A stretch of DNA of 64,000 nucleotides. Source: Clostridioides sp. Its GTDB lineage: Bacteria > Bacillota > Clostridia > Peptostreptococcales > Peptostreptococcaceae. Where the stretch lies: assembly GCA_031261505.1 (NCBI GenBank), contig JAISJN010000015.1:1-64000 (forward strand), read 5' to 3'. Below, piece by piece: positions 35,711-44,338 of the stretch. The notes under the pieces are model-generated. The model was not told the origin of the DNA, ran no database searches, and saw only the letters and a program-made list of their open reading frames with translations. Within the stretch, counting starts at the first letter, position 1. Each line of letters begins with the position of its first letter. The position numbers were made by a program, and so were the translations under genes.

Positions 35711-36292
35711 ATGAATATAAGAATTAAGAAGAATTTGAAAAAGTTAGTAGCGGTAGTATTGATAGCAGGAACAATAGTTGGAGAGGGAGCAGCAGTAGTA
35801 TCGGAAGCAGCTACAATCAATCCAAAGGGATCGGCAAATGTTTCAGAAAGTGCCAAACAACTACAAAACAGTTTAAAAAGCTATAAAGAAAAACAATCAC
35901 AACAAGGTGCGACTCAAGAAAAGATAAACAAATTAGTATCACTTGCAAATGCACAAAAAGGTAAACCGTACAAATGGGGGGCAACTGGACCAAGTTCATT
36001 CGACTGCTCAGGACTTACATCTTACGTTTACAAAAATGCAATTGGGGTAACTATACCAAGGGTATCTAGAGACCAGGCTACAGCTGGAGTAAAAGTTGAT
36101 AAATCAAGCATGAAGGTTGGAGATTTAGTATTCTTCGGTTCAGGAGGAAGCATATCTCACGTTGGAATGTACGTTGGAGATTCTAAGTTCATACATGCAC
36201 CACAGACAGGTGACGTAGTAAAGGTAACAAGCATGGCTTCAGGAACAAACTACAACAATAGATTTATAACAGCTAGACGTATAGTTCAGTAA
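35711..36292 (+). CDS. Secreted NlpC/P60 peptidoglycan endopeptidase, SH3-less
   Basis: 193-residue secreted hydrolase. Signal peptide 1-35 (cleavage near SEA-AT), a short charged linker (LQNSLKSYKEKQSQQ), and an NlpC/P60 domain (about 75-193) with catalytic Cys in FDCSGL and His residues in HVGMYVG and FIHAPQ. It lacks the SH3b domain of its neighbour. The catalytic domain is nearly the same as that encoded at 34512, and DNA around the catalytic Cys (about 35983-36043 against 34940-35000) is almost identical, pointing to recent duplication or gene conversion. Two WalR-type boxes lie upstream. Confidence 0.9.
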   Translation: MNIRIKKNLKKLVAVVLIAGTIVGEGAAVVSEAATINPKGSANVSESAKQLQNSLKSYKEKQSQQGATQEKINKLVSLANAQKGKPYKWGATGPSSFDCSGLTSYVYKNAIGVTIPRVSRDQATAGVKVDKSSMKVGDLVFFGSGGSISHVGMYVGDSKFIHAPQTGDVVKVTSMASGTNYNNRFITARRIVQ

Positions 36293-36374
36293 TAGAATAG
36301 ACAAAGACAGTTTTTAGCAATGCAATGCAGTAAGATAGACAGTAGTAGATGCGACAATCGAACAGTGAATATAC

Positions 36375-36425
36375 ATGCCGACCAAAATGAAGATAATAAG
36401 AATTCGTTTTGGTCGGCATTTTAAA
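36375..36425 (+). terminator. Intrinsic terminator after NlpC/P60 gene 2
   Basis: ATGCCGACCAAAA (36375-36387) pairs with TTTTGGTCGGCAT (36407-36419), followed by a short T-run. Confidence 0.9.
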
Positions 36426-36449
36426 TTTAATACAGCGAAATCTGTCAAT

Positions 36450-36479
36450 TTGACAAATTAACTTGTAAAAAGGTAGAAT
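36450..36479 (+). promoter_or_regulatory. Promoter of the GHL10-CWB2 gene
   Basis: Perfect TTGACA (36450-36455), 18-bp spacer, TAGAAT (36474-36479). Confidence 0.7.
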
Positions 36480-36513
36480 TGGGTAGGTGTAAAATTAGAA
36501 TAAGGGGGACAAA

Positions 36514-38637
36514 ATGAAAAAATTAATATCAATGATGTTATCGCTACTAATGGTATCGACAAGTTACATAAGCGGAGTACGCGCTGAGCAACCAGCGAAA
36601 AAAGAGATGAGGGCAGCGTGGATATCGACTGTCTACAACATCGACTGGCCAAAGACTAAAAATAACCAGGCCAAACAAAAAACTGAATATACAAATCTAT
36701 TAGATACACTTAAGGCTTCGGGGATGAATGCGGTTGTGGTTCAAATAAGACCTAAGTCAGATGCGATCTATAAGTCAAATATAAATCCTTGGTCAGAATA
36801 CCTAACAGGAACGCAGGGGACAGATCCAGGGTACGACCCATTACCATTCCTGATAGACGAGGCTCACAAGAGGGGTATGGAGTTTCATGCATGGTTTAAT
36901 CCGTATAGAGCTACAAATGCAAACGAGAGCTTAGACAAGCTAGCATCTAATAACCCAGCTAGAGTCCATAAGGATTGGGTTGTCAAAAGTGGAAACAAAT
37001 ACTATTACAATCCAGGTATGCCTGAGGTAAAGAACTATATTGTGGATACAGTCAAGGAAGTTGTGGATAAATATAATATAGATGGAGTTCACTTCGACGA
37101 CTACTTCTATCCTGGGACAAGTTTTGCGGATGATGCCGCTTACAAGCAGTACGGAAATGGAAAAAATAGAGACGACTGGAGGAGAGAAAATGTCAACGAC
37201 CTTCTAAGGATGACAAAGGCAGCTATAAAGTCGTCTAAGCCAAATGTCAGATTCGGTGTAAGCCCAGCCGGAATATGGAGAAATAAAAGCTCTGATCCAA
37301 CTGGCTCGGACACATCGGGTAACGAAACCTATGTAGGCACGTATGCAGACACTAGAGCGTGGATAAGACAGGGATTAGTGGATTACGTAACTCCTCAGCT
37401 GTACTGGCCAATAGGACTTAAGGGAGCAGATTACTCAAAGCTAGTTCCATGGTGGGCTAACGAGGTGAAAGGGACAAACGTAGATTTATATATAGGACAG
37501 GGAGTTTACAAACAAGGTGATACGGAAGAAGCGAATGGACAGAATATAGCAAAAGAGATAAAACAGCAGATAGCATTAAACAGAAAATATCCAGAGATAA
37601 AGGGAAGTATGTATTTCTCATCTGGGGATATAGCTAGAAATAAGACCTTACAAAAAGACCTAAAGGAAATAAATAAAGAGCAGCAAATTGAGCCAGAAGA
37701 GCAATTACCTGCAAATGTTAAGGTTGAGGAGTTAAACGGCAAGACGAGATACGAAACAGCTGTAGAGATAAGCAAGAAGGGCTGGGGAAGTGGATCTAAG
37801 ACAGTGGTACTCGTAAACGGATACTCCATAGTAGATGGAATAACATCGACTCCACTAGCTACTACAGAGGGAGCACCTCTACTTCTAGTAGAAAAAGACA
37901 AGATACCAGATTCGACAAAGGCTGAAATAAGTAGGCTAGGAGCTGAAAATATAGTGATAATCGGTGGTGAAAGCTCTATATCTGAGAAGGTAGAAGAAGC
38001 TCTCACTGGAATCAAAAAAGAAATTAAAATAGACAGAGTAGGTGGAATCGATAGATACGAAACATCTCTAAAGATAGCGGAGAAGGTAGCAGAAAAAAAT
38101 GAAATAAAAGAAGTGTATATCACTGGAGGAAGTGGAGAAGCTGACTCCTTGTCTATAGCCTCAATGGCAGGAGTAGTCAAACAACCTATACTACTAGCTT
38201 CAAAGACGGATATCTCAGAAGGTATATGCGAGTTCATAAAGGATAAATCAGTATCCAATGCCTACTTCATAGGTGGAACTAGTGTGATTTCAGAGGCTGT
38301 CGTAGCAAAGGTCAACCAACTTGTGAGCTCGGATGTAAGCAAAAATAGAATATCTGGATCTAATAGACAGGAAACAAATGCGAAGGTAGTAGAAAAATTC
38401 TACCCAAACACAGAATTAAACTCTGTATTTGCAAGCAAGAGTGACAAGTTAGTGGATGCGCTCACAGCAGGACCGCTAGCAGCAAAGAGCAACTCTCCTG
38501 TGTTTCTAGTTGGGACAGCCCTTAGCGACTCTCAAAACACCGTTATGGGACTTAAAAAGACAGGTACGGTATACAGAGTCGGTGGAGATATACCACAGAG
38601 AGCATTTGTGAGACTGGTGAACTTGGTGTCTAAATAA
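36514..38637 (+). CDS. GHL10-CWB2 wall hydrolase, Cwp19-like
   Basis: 707-residue secreted protein. Residues 1-24 are a signal peptide (VRA-EQ). Residues about 30-370 are a GHL10 (PF02638, formerly DUF187) TIM-barrel glycosidase-like domain with EMRAAWISTVYNIDWP at its start, NAVVVQIRPKSDAIYKS, FHAWFNPYRA and DGVHFDDYFYP, the last carrying likely catalytic acids. Three CWB2 repeats follow (GKTRYETA near 409, GIDRYETS near 510, GSNRQETN near 618). This architecture matches C. difficile Cwp19, reported as a peptidoglycan lytic transglycosylase, which in that species lies between the LCP genes. Here two LCP genes also lie next door, convergently. Anchoring would be through the locally made polysaccharide. 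Confidence 0.88.
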   Translation: MKKLISMMLSLLMVSTSYISGVRAEQPAKKEMRAAWISTVYNIDWPKTKNNQAKQKTEYTNLLDTLKASGMNAVVVQIRPKSDAIYKSNINPWSEYLTGTQGTDPGYDPLPFLIDEAHKRGMEFHAWFNPYRATNANESLDKLASNNPARVHKDWVVKSGNKYYYNPGMPEVKNYIVDTVKEVVDKYNIDGVHFDDYFYPGTSFADDAAYKQYGNGKNRDDWRRENVNDLLRMTKAAIKSSKPNVRFGVSPAGIWRNKSSDPTGSDTSGNETYVGTYADTRAWIRQGLVDYVTPQLYWPIGLKGADYSKLVPWWANEVKGTNVDLYIGQGVYKQGDTEEANGQNIAKEIKQQIALNRKYPEIKGSMYFSSGDIARNKTLQKDLKEINKEQQIEPEEQLPANVKVEELNGKTRYETAVEISKKGWGSGSKTVVLVNGYSIVDGITSTPLATTEGAPLLLVEKDKIPDSTKAEISRLGAENIVIIGGESSISEKVEEALTGIKKEIKIDRVGGIDRYETSLKIAEKVAEKNEIKEVYITGGSGEADSLSIASMAGVVKQPILLASKTDISEGICEFIKDKSVSNAYFIGGTSVISEAVVAKVNQLVSSDVSKNRISGSNRQETNAKVVEKFYPNTELNSVFASKSDKLVDALTAGPLAAKSNSPVFLVGTALSDSQNTVMGLKKTGTVYRVGGDIPQRAFVRLVNLVSK

Positions 38638-38657
38638 AAATAATGGATAAATAAATT

Positions 38658-38739
38658 AAGGCTGTCTTTTTAATAGACGCTCGCCGCTCGTCAGAAGTAT
38701 TTCTAGACGAAGCTCCGATTCTATTAAAAAGACAGCCTT
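38658..38739. terminator. Bidirectional terminator between convergent genes
   Basis: A 20-bp arm starting AAGGCTGTC (38658-38677) pairs perfectly with 38720-38739. An inner GCTCGTC/GACGAAGC pairing extends the stem. It lies between the GHL10-CWB2 gene (+) and the LCP gene (-) and can serve both. Confidence 0.85.
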
Positions 38740-38793
38740 TGTACGTTAACGCATTATCGGTTATTTTACTTTTTCATTATTACTATATTTATT

Positions 38794-39777
38794 TTAGTTT
38801 TGTCCTTGCTCCTGTTTTAGTCGATCGACATCGTTGAATATGAAGTCGTGTAGGTAAACCAAGGTATCTTTATCGTATCTAAGTACCCAACCTGCGTTGC
38901 CGTATATGCCGCCCTTGCTGTGTATATCATCTGTTATAGGGAACTCGTATTGTTTAACGTCGAAGTTACCGATTTTTACAATATCAGCACCTAATCCCAT
39001 TATTTCAGCAGGTTTCATATTTGTTTTGACGTAGGGAAGTATGCTCTTAACCAGCTTTGGATAGCTTGTAACAGGCTGATCCTTGAATGATGTCATTATA
39101 CTTTTCATAACTTCTCTTTGTCTTTCATCTCTATTGGCTGTTGTATCATTGTGTCTGATACGGGCGAAGGCTAGAGCTTGATATCCGTTCAGAAGCTGTT
39201 CTCCAGATGTTTGAATATACTTGATCTGCCCCTTGTCTTTATTTGTATCCCATTTATAAGTTTCTGGTATAAATTTGTTCATTTCGTTTATATAGCTTTT
39301 TTTGACATCCACCGTAACCCCATCCATTGTGTCTATTATAGCCATGAACGAGTCGAAATCTACAGTTGCATAGTAGTTGATATCTAGTTCGAAGTTATCT
39401 TCAATCGTCTTTATCAATAGTTCTGCCTTACCATACGCATTTGCATGAGTAAGTTTTTCGTATCCATGACCTGGAATGTTGACGTACGAGTCTCTAGCTA
39501 GAGATGTAAGCTTTATGCTCTTGTGAACAGTGTCTATTGTCAGTATCATCATCGCATCAGATCTCGAGGCTCCTTCACCAGGTCTGGCATCTACACCCAT
39601 GAGCAGTACATTCGTAATTCCATCTACGTTTTTGTGGTCTAGACTGTTAAGAGTAGCGTTTTCCATACTTGAGTCGTGAATTGTACCAAATTTATGGAAG
39701 AAGTAACCGAATACTCCTACTGGGAACAGGACTACAATTAATACTAAACATATTACAAACTTCTTTAATTTCGACAT
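38794..39777 (-). CDS. LCP-family (LytR-CpsA-Psr) wall polymer ligase, copy 1
   Basis: 327-residue membrane-anchored protein. One N-terminal helix (FVICLVLIVVLFPVGVFGYFF) is followed by an extracellular LCP domain (PF03816): GVDARPGEGASRSDAMMILTI, the arginine motif LTSLARDSYV, YATVDFDSFM and FARIRHNDTTANRDERQREVM. LCP enzymes transfer lipid-linked polymer to the peptidoglycan; C. difficile LcpA/LcpB do this for PSII and flank cwp19. It is the second of two same-length paralogues on the minus strand and has its own promoter. The start follows TGGGAGGA. Confidence 0.9.
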   Translation of the reverse strand: MSKLKKFVICLVLIVVLFPVGVFGYFFHKFGTIHDSSMENATLNSLDHKNVDGITNVLLMGVDARPGEGASRSDAMMILTIDTVHKSIKLTSLARDSYVNIPGHGYEKLTHANAYGKAELLIKTIEDNFELDINYYATVDFDSFMAIIDTMDGVTVDVKKSYINEMNKFIPETYKWDTNKDKGQIKYIQTSGEQLLNGYQALAFARIRHNDTTANRDERQREVMKSIMTSFKDQPVTSYPKLVKSILPYVKTNMKPAEIMGLGADIVKIGNFDVKQYEFPITDDIHSKGGIYGNAGWVLRYDKDTLVYLHDFIFNDVDRLKQEQGQN

Positions 39778-39822
39778 AATCTATTTTATCCTCCCATATA
39801 TTTCGATTTATTACCATATCCC

Positions 39823-39851
39823 ATTATATATAAGTATGTGTATTTATTCAA
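39823..39851 (-). promoter_or_regulatory. Promoter of LCP copy 1
   Basis: On the minus strand TTGAAT (39851-39846), 17-bp spacer, TATAAT (39828-39823). The same hexamers and spacing occur before LCP copy 2 (41128-41156), so the promoter was copied with the gene. Confidence 0.75.
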
Positions 39852-39984
39852 TTAAACTTAAGAAAGATTTAGATTCTCGAGTTTGGAAAATATTGTTTGG
39901 CTAGGTGTTTGTGAATACCTATTGAGAGTTGCTAGATGAATTTTTTGTAGGGTGAGGTGTGTCTGGCGTGAAGTATGCGTTTGT

Positions 39985-40055
39985 GAATTAAAAAAAGGGC
40001 GCTTTCCATTTGCAATGTCCTCTTCACAGGGTCCATTAGATTAGGTTAACGCCTC
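39985..40055 (-). terminator. Possible terminator after LCP copy 2
   Basis: On the minus strand a GC-rich segment (AGGCG near 40051 and CGCCC near 39997) precedes a run of seven T. The stem is short with a long loop, so this is tentative. The remainder of the 39778-40073 gap has no gene. Confidence 0.35.
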
Positions 40056-40073
40056 TAATTTTATTTAGAAATT

Positions 40074-41057
40074 TTAGTTTTTACCTTGTTCTTCTTTTAG
40101 ACGATCAACATCGTTGAAGATGAAGTCGTGTAAGTACACTAATGTATCTTTCTCAAATCTAAGTACCCATCCGGAGTTTTCGTATATTCCACCTTTACTG
40201 TGGATATCATCATCGATAGGGAACTCGTATTGTTTAATGTCGAAGTTTCCAATTTTAAGGATTTCAGCACCCAAAGCCATTATTTCCGTCGGCTTCATAT
40301 TTGTTTTGATAAATGGAAGAACCGTGTTTACAAGTTCAGGATATTTTGTCATTGGCAGGTCTTTGAATGATTTCATCATGCTCTGCATAACCTCTCTTTG
40401 TCTCCTGTCCCTTTCAAAGGCTGTATCGTTATGTCTGATACGACTGAAGGCTAGAGCTTGGTATCCGTTTAGTACTTGCTCCCCTGATCTTTCGATTAAT
40501 TTCATTCTGCCCTTTTTCTTGCTCGTATTCCAGCTGTATGTTTCTGGAATAAACTTATTCATTTCCCCGATGTATCCCTTGTCAATATTTACATCAACTC
40601 CACCTAATGTGTCGATGATGTACATGAATGACTCGAAGTCAACCGTTGCATAGTAGTTGATGTCTAATTCGAAGTTCTTTTCGATTGTCTGAATTAGCAA
40701 GTCAGCCTGACCAAAAGCGTTGGCATGTGTCAATTTCTGAGGACCGTGACCTGGAATTTCAACATAAGAGTCACGAGCTAGAGATGTAAGTTTTACATCC
40801 TTATGCACTCCATCTATTGTCAGAATCATCATTGCATCAGATCTTGATACCGTTTCGCCTGGTCTTGCGTCTACACCCATGAGAAGTACGTTTGTGATTC
40901 CATCGACGTTTTTATAGTCTAGACTATTAAGCGATGAATTATCGATACTTGGGTCGTGTACGAAGGTAAACTTATGAAAGAAGTACCCAAATACACTAGC
41001 TGGGAATATTACTACAAGTAAAGCAAGAAAAATAACGAATTTTTTTAGTTTAGACAT
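40074..41057 (-). CDS. LCP-family (LytR-CpsA-Psr) wall polymer ligase, copy 2
   Basis: 327-residue paralogue of the neighbouring LCP protein, with the same architecture: one N-terminal helix (FVIFLALLVVIFPASVFGYFF), then GVDARPGETVSRSDAMMILTI, LTSLARDSYVEIPG, YATVDFESFMYIIDTLGGVDV and FSRIRHNDTAFERDRRQREVM. All Arg/Asp residues that bind the pyrophosphate of the lipid donor in this family appear present in both copies, so both are probably active. They may handle different polymers or act at different growth stages. Start follows CGGGAGGA. Confidence 0.9.
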   Translation of the reverse strand: MSKLKKFVIFLALLVVIFPASVFGYFFHKFTFVHDPSIDNSSLNSLDYKNVDGITNVLLMGVDARPGETVSRSDAMMILTIDGVHKDVKLTSLARDSYVEIPGHGPQKLTHANAFGQADLLIQTIEKNFELDINYYATVDFESFMYIIDTLGGVDVNIDKGYIGEMNKFIPETYSWNTSKKKGRMKLIERSGEQVLNGYQALAFSRIRHNDTAFERDRRQREVMQSMMKSFKDLPMTKYPELVNTVLPFIKTNMKPTEIMALGAEILKIGNFDIKQYEFPIDDDIHSKGGIYENSGWVLRFEKDTLVYLHDFIFNDVDRLKEEQGKN

Positions 41058-41127
41058 TCAAACTAATCCTCCCGTCTTTCTCTTGGTAAAAATATTGTAA
41101 GCCGTTAATTAAAAGACCGTACTCTTC

Positions 41128-41156
41128 ATTATATAAAAATATGGAGATTAATTCAA
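41128..41156 (-). promoter_or_regulatory. Promoter of LCP copy 2
   Basis: On the minus strand TTGAAT (41156-41151), 17-bp spacer, TATAAT (41133-41128). The rest of the 391-bp divergent gap to 41448 is AT-rich; it contains TTGTATTGTGTACACAA (41371-41387, partly palindromic), a possible operator for the amidase gene. Confidence 0.75.
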
Positions 41157-41448
41157 TAATTTGTCAAAATATTATTTTTGGTTCATTTTGACATAACTAG
41201 GCTAGAAATATTGGAAACATTAGAATAAAAGCATCAATCGCATTGAAAAAAAACGTATTAAATGTTAAAATTAAGTATCAGAGTGTAGTTAATTTGAGTA
41301 AAATAAGGTAAATGTAATTTTAAAAGATGAAAACGATTAACCGTTTGATTCAATAGGTCTAACCCTGGGTTGTATTGTGTACACAAAATAGAAATAATAA
41401 ATATATTTGTATTACTGGATTTTAAAATAATCTAGAAAGGTGTATGAG

Positions 41449-42354
41449 ATGGCAAGAAAGAGGACTTCCAACAAAAAAATTTCAACAAAGACATCTGGGG
41501 CTATGACGAAAAAGAAAAACAATAGAAAAAGGAAATTGAATAAGAAGAAGCTATCATTTGTTATTTTTGTTGCACTGTTATTAATTTTATCTATTAGTTC
41601 TTTGACCGTATTTGCGATTAAGAGCATGAATGCACATAAAAATGTAGATACAAAACAGATAAAGACAGAGCAGACTAAGGTGGCAGACAAGGTTGAGGTA
41701 TCGTCCAGCAAAAATACTGGAGAAAAATCCAAAAAAACTGTTATTGATAGCAAGAAGGTTGGAGAAGATAGTAAGAGTCAGGCCAAGAAGAAATCAAAGC
41801 AATACACTATACTTATCGACCCAGGACATGGTGGAAACGACAAGGGTACTTTAAGTACTGATCATGAAGGAATATACGAAAAAGATGTGACAATAAAAAT
41901 AGGTAAGCAGATTGCAGAAAAACTATCAAAACAAGATGACATAGAAATTATAATGACTAGAACTGATGATGAGTATGTGAGTTTGAGTGAGAGGGCGGCT
42001 ATGGCAAAACAGTACAATGTGGATGCACTTGTTTCAATTCATATCAACGCACAGGTAGGTGCTAATGATGCAAGAGGTATTGAGACTTGGTACAGGACAG
42101 GCAGTACAGATGGATCAGATAAATTTGCCAGAGTAGTGCAGGATACATTACTGACTTATGTAGACGATAGGGATAGAGGAATATTTGAAAATAACTTTCA
42201 GGTGTTGAGAGAGTCGAATGTGCCATCTATTCTCGTCGAATGTGGATTCATCACAAATAAAGAAGATGAGAAGAATTTATTCGACTCAAAGTATGTCAGT
42301 CAACTTTCAGATGGGATAGCACAGGGAGTGCTGTCGTATATAGACAATAAATAG
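41449..42354 (+). CDS. Membrane-anchored N-acetylmuramoyl-L-alanine amidase
   Basis: 301-residue protein. The ATG at 41449 has AGAAAGG 8 bp upstream; the GTG at 41440 would overlap it. Residues 1-34 are very basic (KKKNNRKRKLNKKK), followed by one hydrophobic helix (about 35-57), a Lys/Ser-rich linker and an Amidase_3 domain (about 119-300). His127 in DPGHGG, the Glu in IYEKDV, His in SIHINA and Glu in LVECGF are the expected zinc ligands and catalytic residue. It should cleave the MurNAc to L-Ala bond. Unlike the CWB2-amidase at 9388 it has no polymer-binding domain and is probably tethered to the membrane. In C. difficile an amidase gene also lies near camA, to my recollection. Confidence 0.88.
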   Translation: MARKRTSNKKISTKTSGAMTKKKNNRKRKLNKKKLSFVIFVALLLILSISSLTVFAIKSMNAHKNVDTKQIKTEQTKVADKVEVSSSKNTGEKSKKTVIDSKKVGEDSKSQAKKKSKQYTILIDPGHGGNDKGTLSTDHEGIYEKDVTIKIGKQIAEKLSKQDDIEIIMTRTDDEYVSLSERAAMAKQYNVDALVSIHINAQVGANDARGIETWYRTGSTDGSDKFARVVQDTLLTYVDDRDRGIFENNFQVLRESNVPSILVECGFITNKEDEKNLFDSKYVSQLSDGIAQGVLSYIDNK

Positions 42355-42461
42355 CGTGTGGACTTTAAAGGGTGTGAATACTTTAGCCGAATAAGTGTTA
42401 CAAAAAGTTTGACATGGTCTCGTATCAGGGATGCGGGACGAGTGTTGAGAATGGAGGTAGC

Positions 42462-44327
42462 ATGATCAAGAGTGGCGATTTTACGGAATCAAAGAACTAT
42501 GAAAAGAGCTTAAGTACTTCTCTGAAAAAGAACACAGGGACATACTACACTCCGAGGTACATTATAGATTATATAATGGAAAAGACCTTGAGTGGACATG
42601 ATATAGTGGACAATCCGTATCCCAAGGTGTTAGATCCAGCGTGTGGCTGTGGAAATTTTCTGCTAGTAGCCTACGAGGTTTTGTACAAGCTGATAAGTCA
42701 GAATTTAGATGTTCTGGCTGAGAAGTACGGCAGTGATTACTGGAACAAGAAAAATATACACAATCATATTGTTAAAAATTGCATTTACGGTTTCGACATA
42801 GACAGATCGGCGACTAATATATTCAAAGACTGCCTTATGGACGAGATAGAGGGCATAATGTGTGGAGATGGCGATAGAGATGTTGAATCTTCAAAGTTAG
42901 ATGTTCGTGAATTAATACAGAAATCATCTAATATCAAGGTGGTAGACAGTTTGAAATACGAGCCTAAAATGAAGTTTGACTATATAATCGGCAACCCTCC
43001 ATACATTGGTCATAAAAACATAGACTTTTCTTATAAAAAATTTTTGAGTGAGTCATACAGAGATGTATATGTGGATAAATCAGATTTATATTATTGTTTT
43101 TTTAAGAGAATAGATGAACTGTTGACAACTCAAGGAGTTAGTTCAATAATAATACCTAGATATTTTCTAGAGAGCCCATCAGCTAAAAATTTAAGGAAAT
43201 ATATATCGAGAAACTTATCTACATTCGAATGCGTAGATTTTTTGGGTGCAAAAGTATTTAAAAACATAGGTATATCGAGTTGTATTTACACTTTTGGGAA
43301 ATCGAATTCTCCTAAGGGCGAAAATTGGATTCACGACTATACACTCAAATACTATGATATGCACAACTATAAGATGAATTCAGAAGATTTAGACGAAAAA
43401 GAGGCTAAGGTCTTTAGGATAGTGGATGAAGAAATTGATATTTCGGATGACTTTGACATATCTGAGGAAATAAAGTTTGGAACTTTTGAACATATGAACT
43501 TAAAGATGAATGATGATGGAAGTTGGCTCATAGCTGGGGCACCAGAAGAGAGTATTCTATCAAAGATAAATAAAAAATGTGAATTTACCCTTGATGACAT
43601 AGTTGAAAGTTTTCAGGGAATAATAACAGGGTGTGATAGAGCCTTTGTCTACAAAAGCGGAGATGAAATACTAGACCGAGTTGGGGATAAGTATACGAAG
43701 AGATGGATTAAAAGCAAGAACATCAAAAAATATTTAATTGGCGAGAGCAGACATTTTCTAGTATATTCGGATCTTATCGCAGAGGAGGAGACCAAAAATT
43801 ATTTTAAGAGTCAAATCTACAAGTATAAGGATAAGCTTATGAATAGGAGGGAGTGCAGGAACAACAGCAGGCAGTGGTACGAACTACAATGGGGGAGAAC
43901 TCCGGGACAGTTTGAGCGAATCAAGATTATGTACCCCTACAAGTCCAAAGAAAACAGGTTTGCGATAGATTACTGCTCGTGTTTTTCCAGTGCAGATGTG
44001 TACTCGTTTTACATCAAAGAGGAGTACAACGATGTCTTTTCTTACGAGTACCTGGTTGGACTTCTAAATTCAAATGTATACGATAGGTACTACAAGATAA
44101 ATGCTAAGAAGATGAGCAAGGGAATATACGATTATTATCCCAATAAGGTATTGCAGATGAAAATATTTAAAGATGAGAACTACCATAAGATAGAGAATCT
44201 ATCTAAGAGGGTGATAGAGAAGATATTTTCTCTAGACCACTGTGAGGATAACTGTAAAGATGAGATGGAATTGTATTTTTTACAGACTCAGCTTGAAAAG
44301 TTAATAGAAAAATCATTGAGCATATAG
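42462..44327 (+). CDS. camA: CamA-like orphan N6-adenine DNA methyltransferase
   Basis: 621-residue type IIG-like m6A methyltransferase. The start at 42462 follows GGAGG by 5 bp; the upstream ATG at 42414 has none. The AdoMet site (TGTYYTPRYIIDYI, then DPACGCGNF at 58-66), GFDIDRSA, catalytic NPPY at 178-181 and a C-terminal target-recognition half are visible. As I recall C. difficile CamA, many blocks coincide: NPPYIGHK, FLGAKVFKNIGISSCI, SFQGIITGCD, WYELQWGR, ENRFAIDY, FSSADVYSF and KKMSKGIYDYYPNKV. CamA methylates the last A of CAAAAA and affects sporulation and host persistence. No restriction endonuclease or nuclease motif is visible, so it is probably solitary and regulatory. Patatin and HPr genes follow, as in C. 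difficile. Confidence 0.88.
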   Translation: MIKSGDFTESKNYEKSLSTSLKKNTGTYYTPRYIIDYIMEKTLSGHDIVDNPYPKVLDPACGCGNFLLVAYEVLYKLISQNLDVLAEKYGSDYWNKKNIHNHIVKNCIYGFDIDRSATNIFKDCLMDEIEGIMCGDGDRDVESSKLDVRELIQKSSNIKVVDSLKYEPKMKFDYIIGNPPYIGHKNIDFSYKKFLSESYRDVYVDKSDLYYCFFKRIDELLTTQGVSSIIIPRYFLESPSAKNLRKYISRNLSTFECVDFLGAKVFKNIGISSCIYTFGKSNSPKGENWIHDYTLKYYDMHNYKMNSEDLDEKEAKVFRIVDEEIDISDDFDISEEIKFGTFEHMNLKMNDDGSWLIAGAPEESILSKINKKCEFTLDDIVESFQGIITGCDRAFVYKSGDEILDRVGDKYTKRWIKSKNIKKYLIGESRHFLVYSDLIAEEETKNYFKSQIYKYKDKLMNRRECRNNSRQWYELQWGRTPGQFERIKIMYPYKSKENRFAIDYCSCFSSADVYSFYIKEEYNDVFSYEYLVGLLNSNVYDRYYKINAKKMSKGIYDYYPNKVLQMKIFKDENYHKIENLSKRVIEKIFSLDHCEDNCKDEMELYFLQTQLEKLIEKSLSI

Positions 44328-44338
44328 GGGTGAGATCC

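Noticed and set aside
37506-38258. 250-residue ORF on the minus strand inside the GHL10-CWB2 gene
   Set aside because: Antisense shadow of the CWB2 repeats with Ser/Phe/Ile-rich composition.
42414-42461. Upstream start for the methyltransferase
   Set aside because: The ATG at 42414 lacks a ribosome-binding site, whereas GGAGG precedes 42462 closely, and CamA has a similar N terminus length from there.
42462-44327. Type IIG restriction-modification enzyme
   Set aside because: No nuclease motif (such as PD-ExK) is seen N-terminal to the methylase motifs and the protein matches CamA end to end as recalled.
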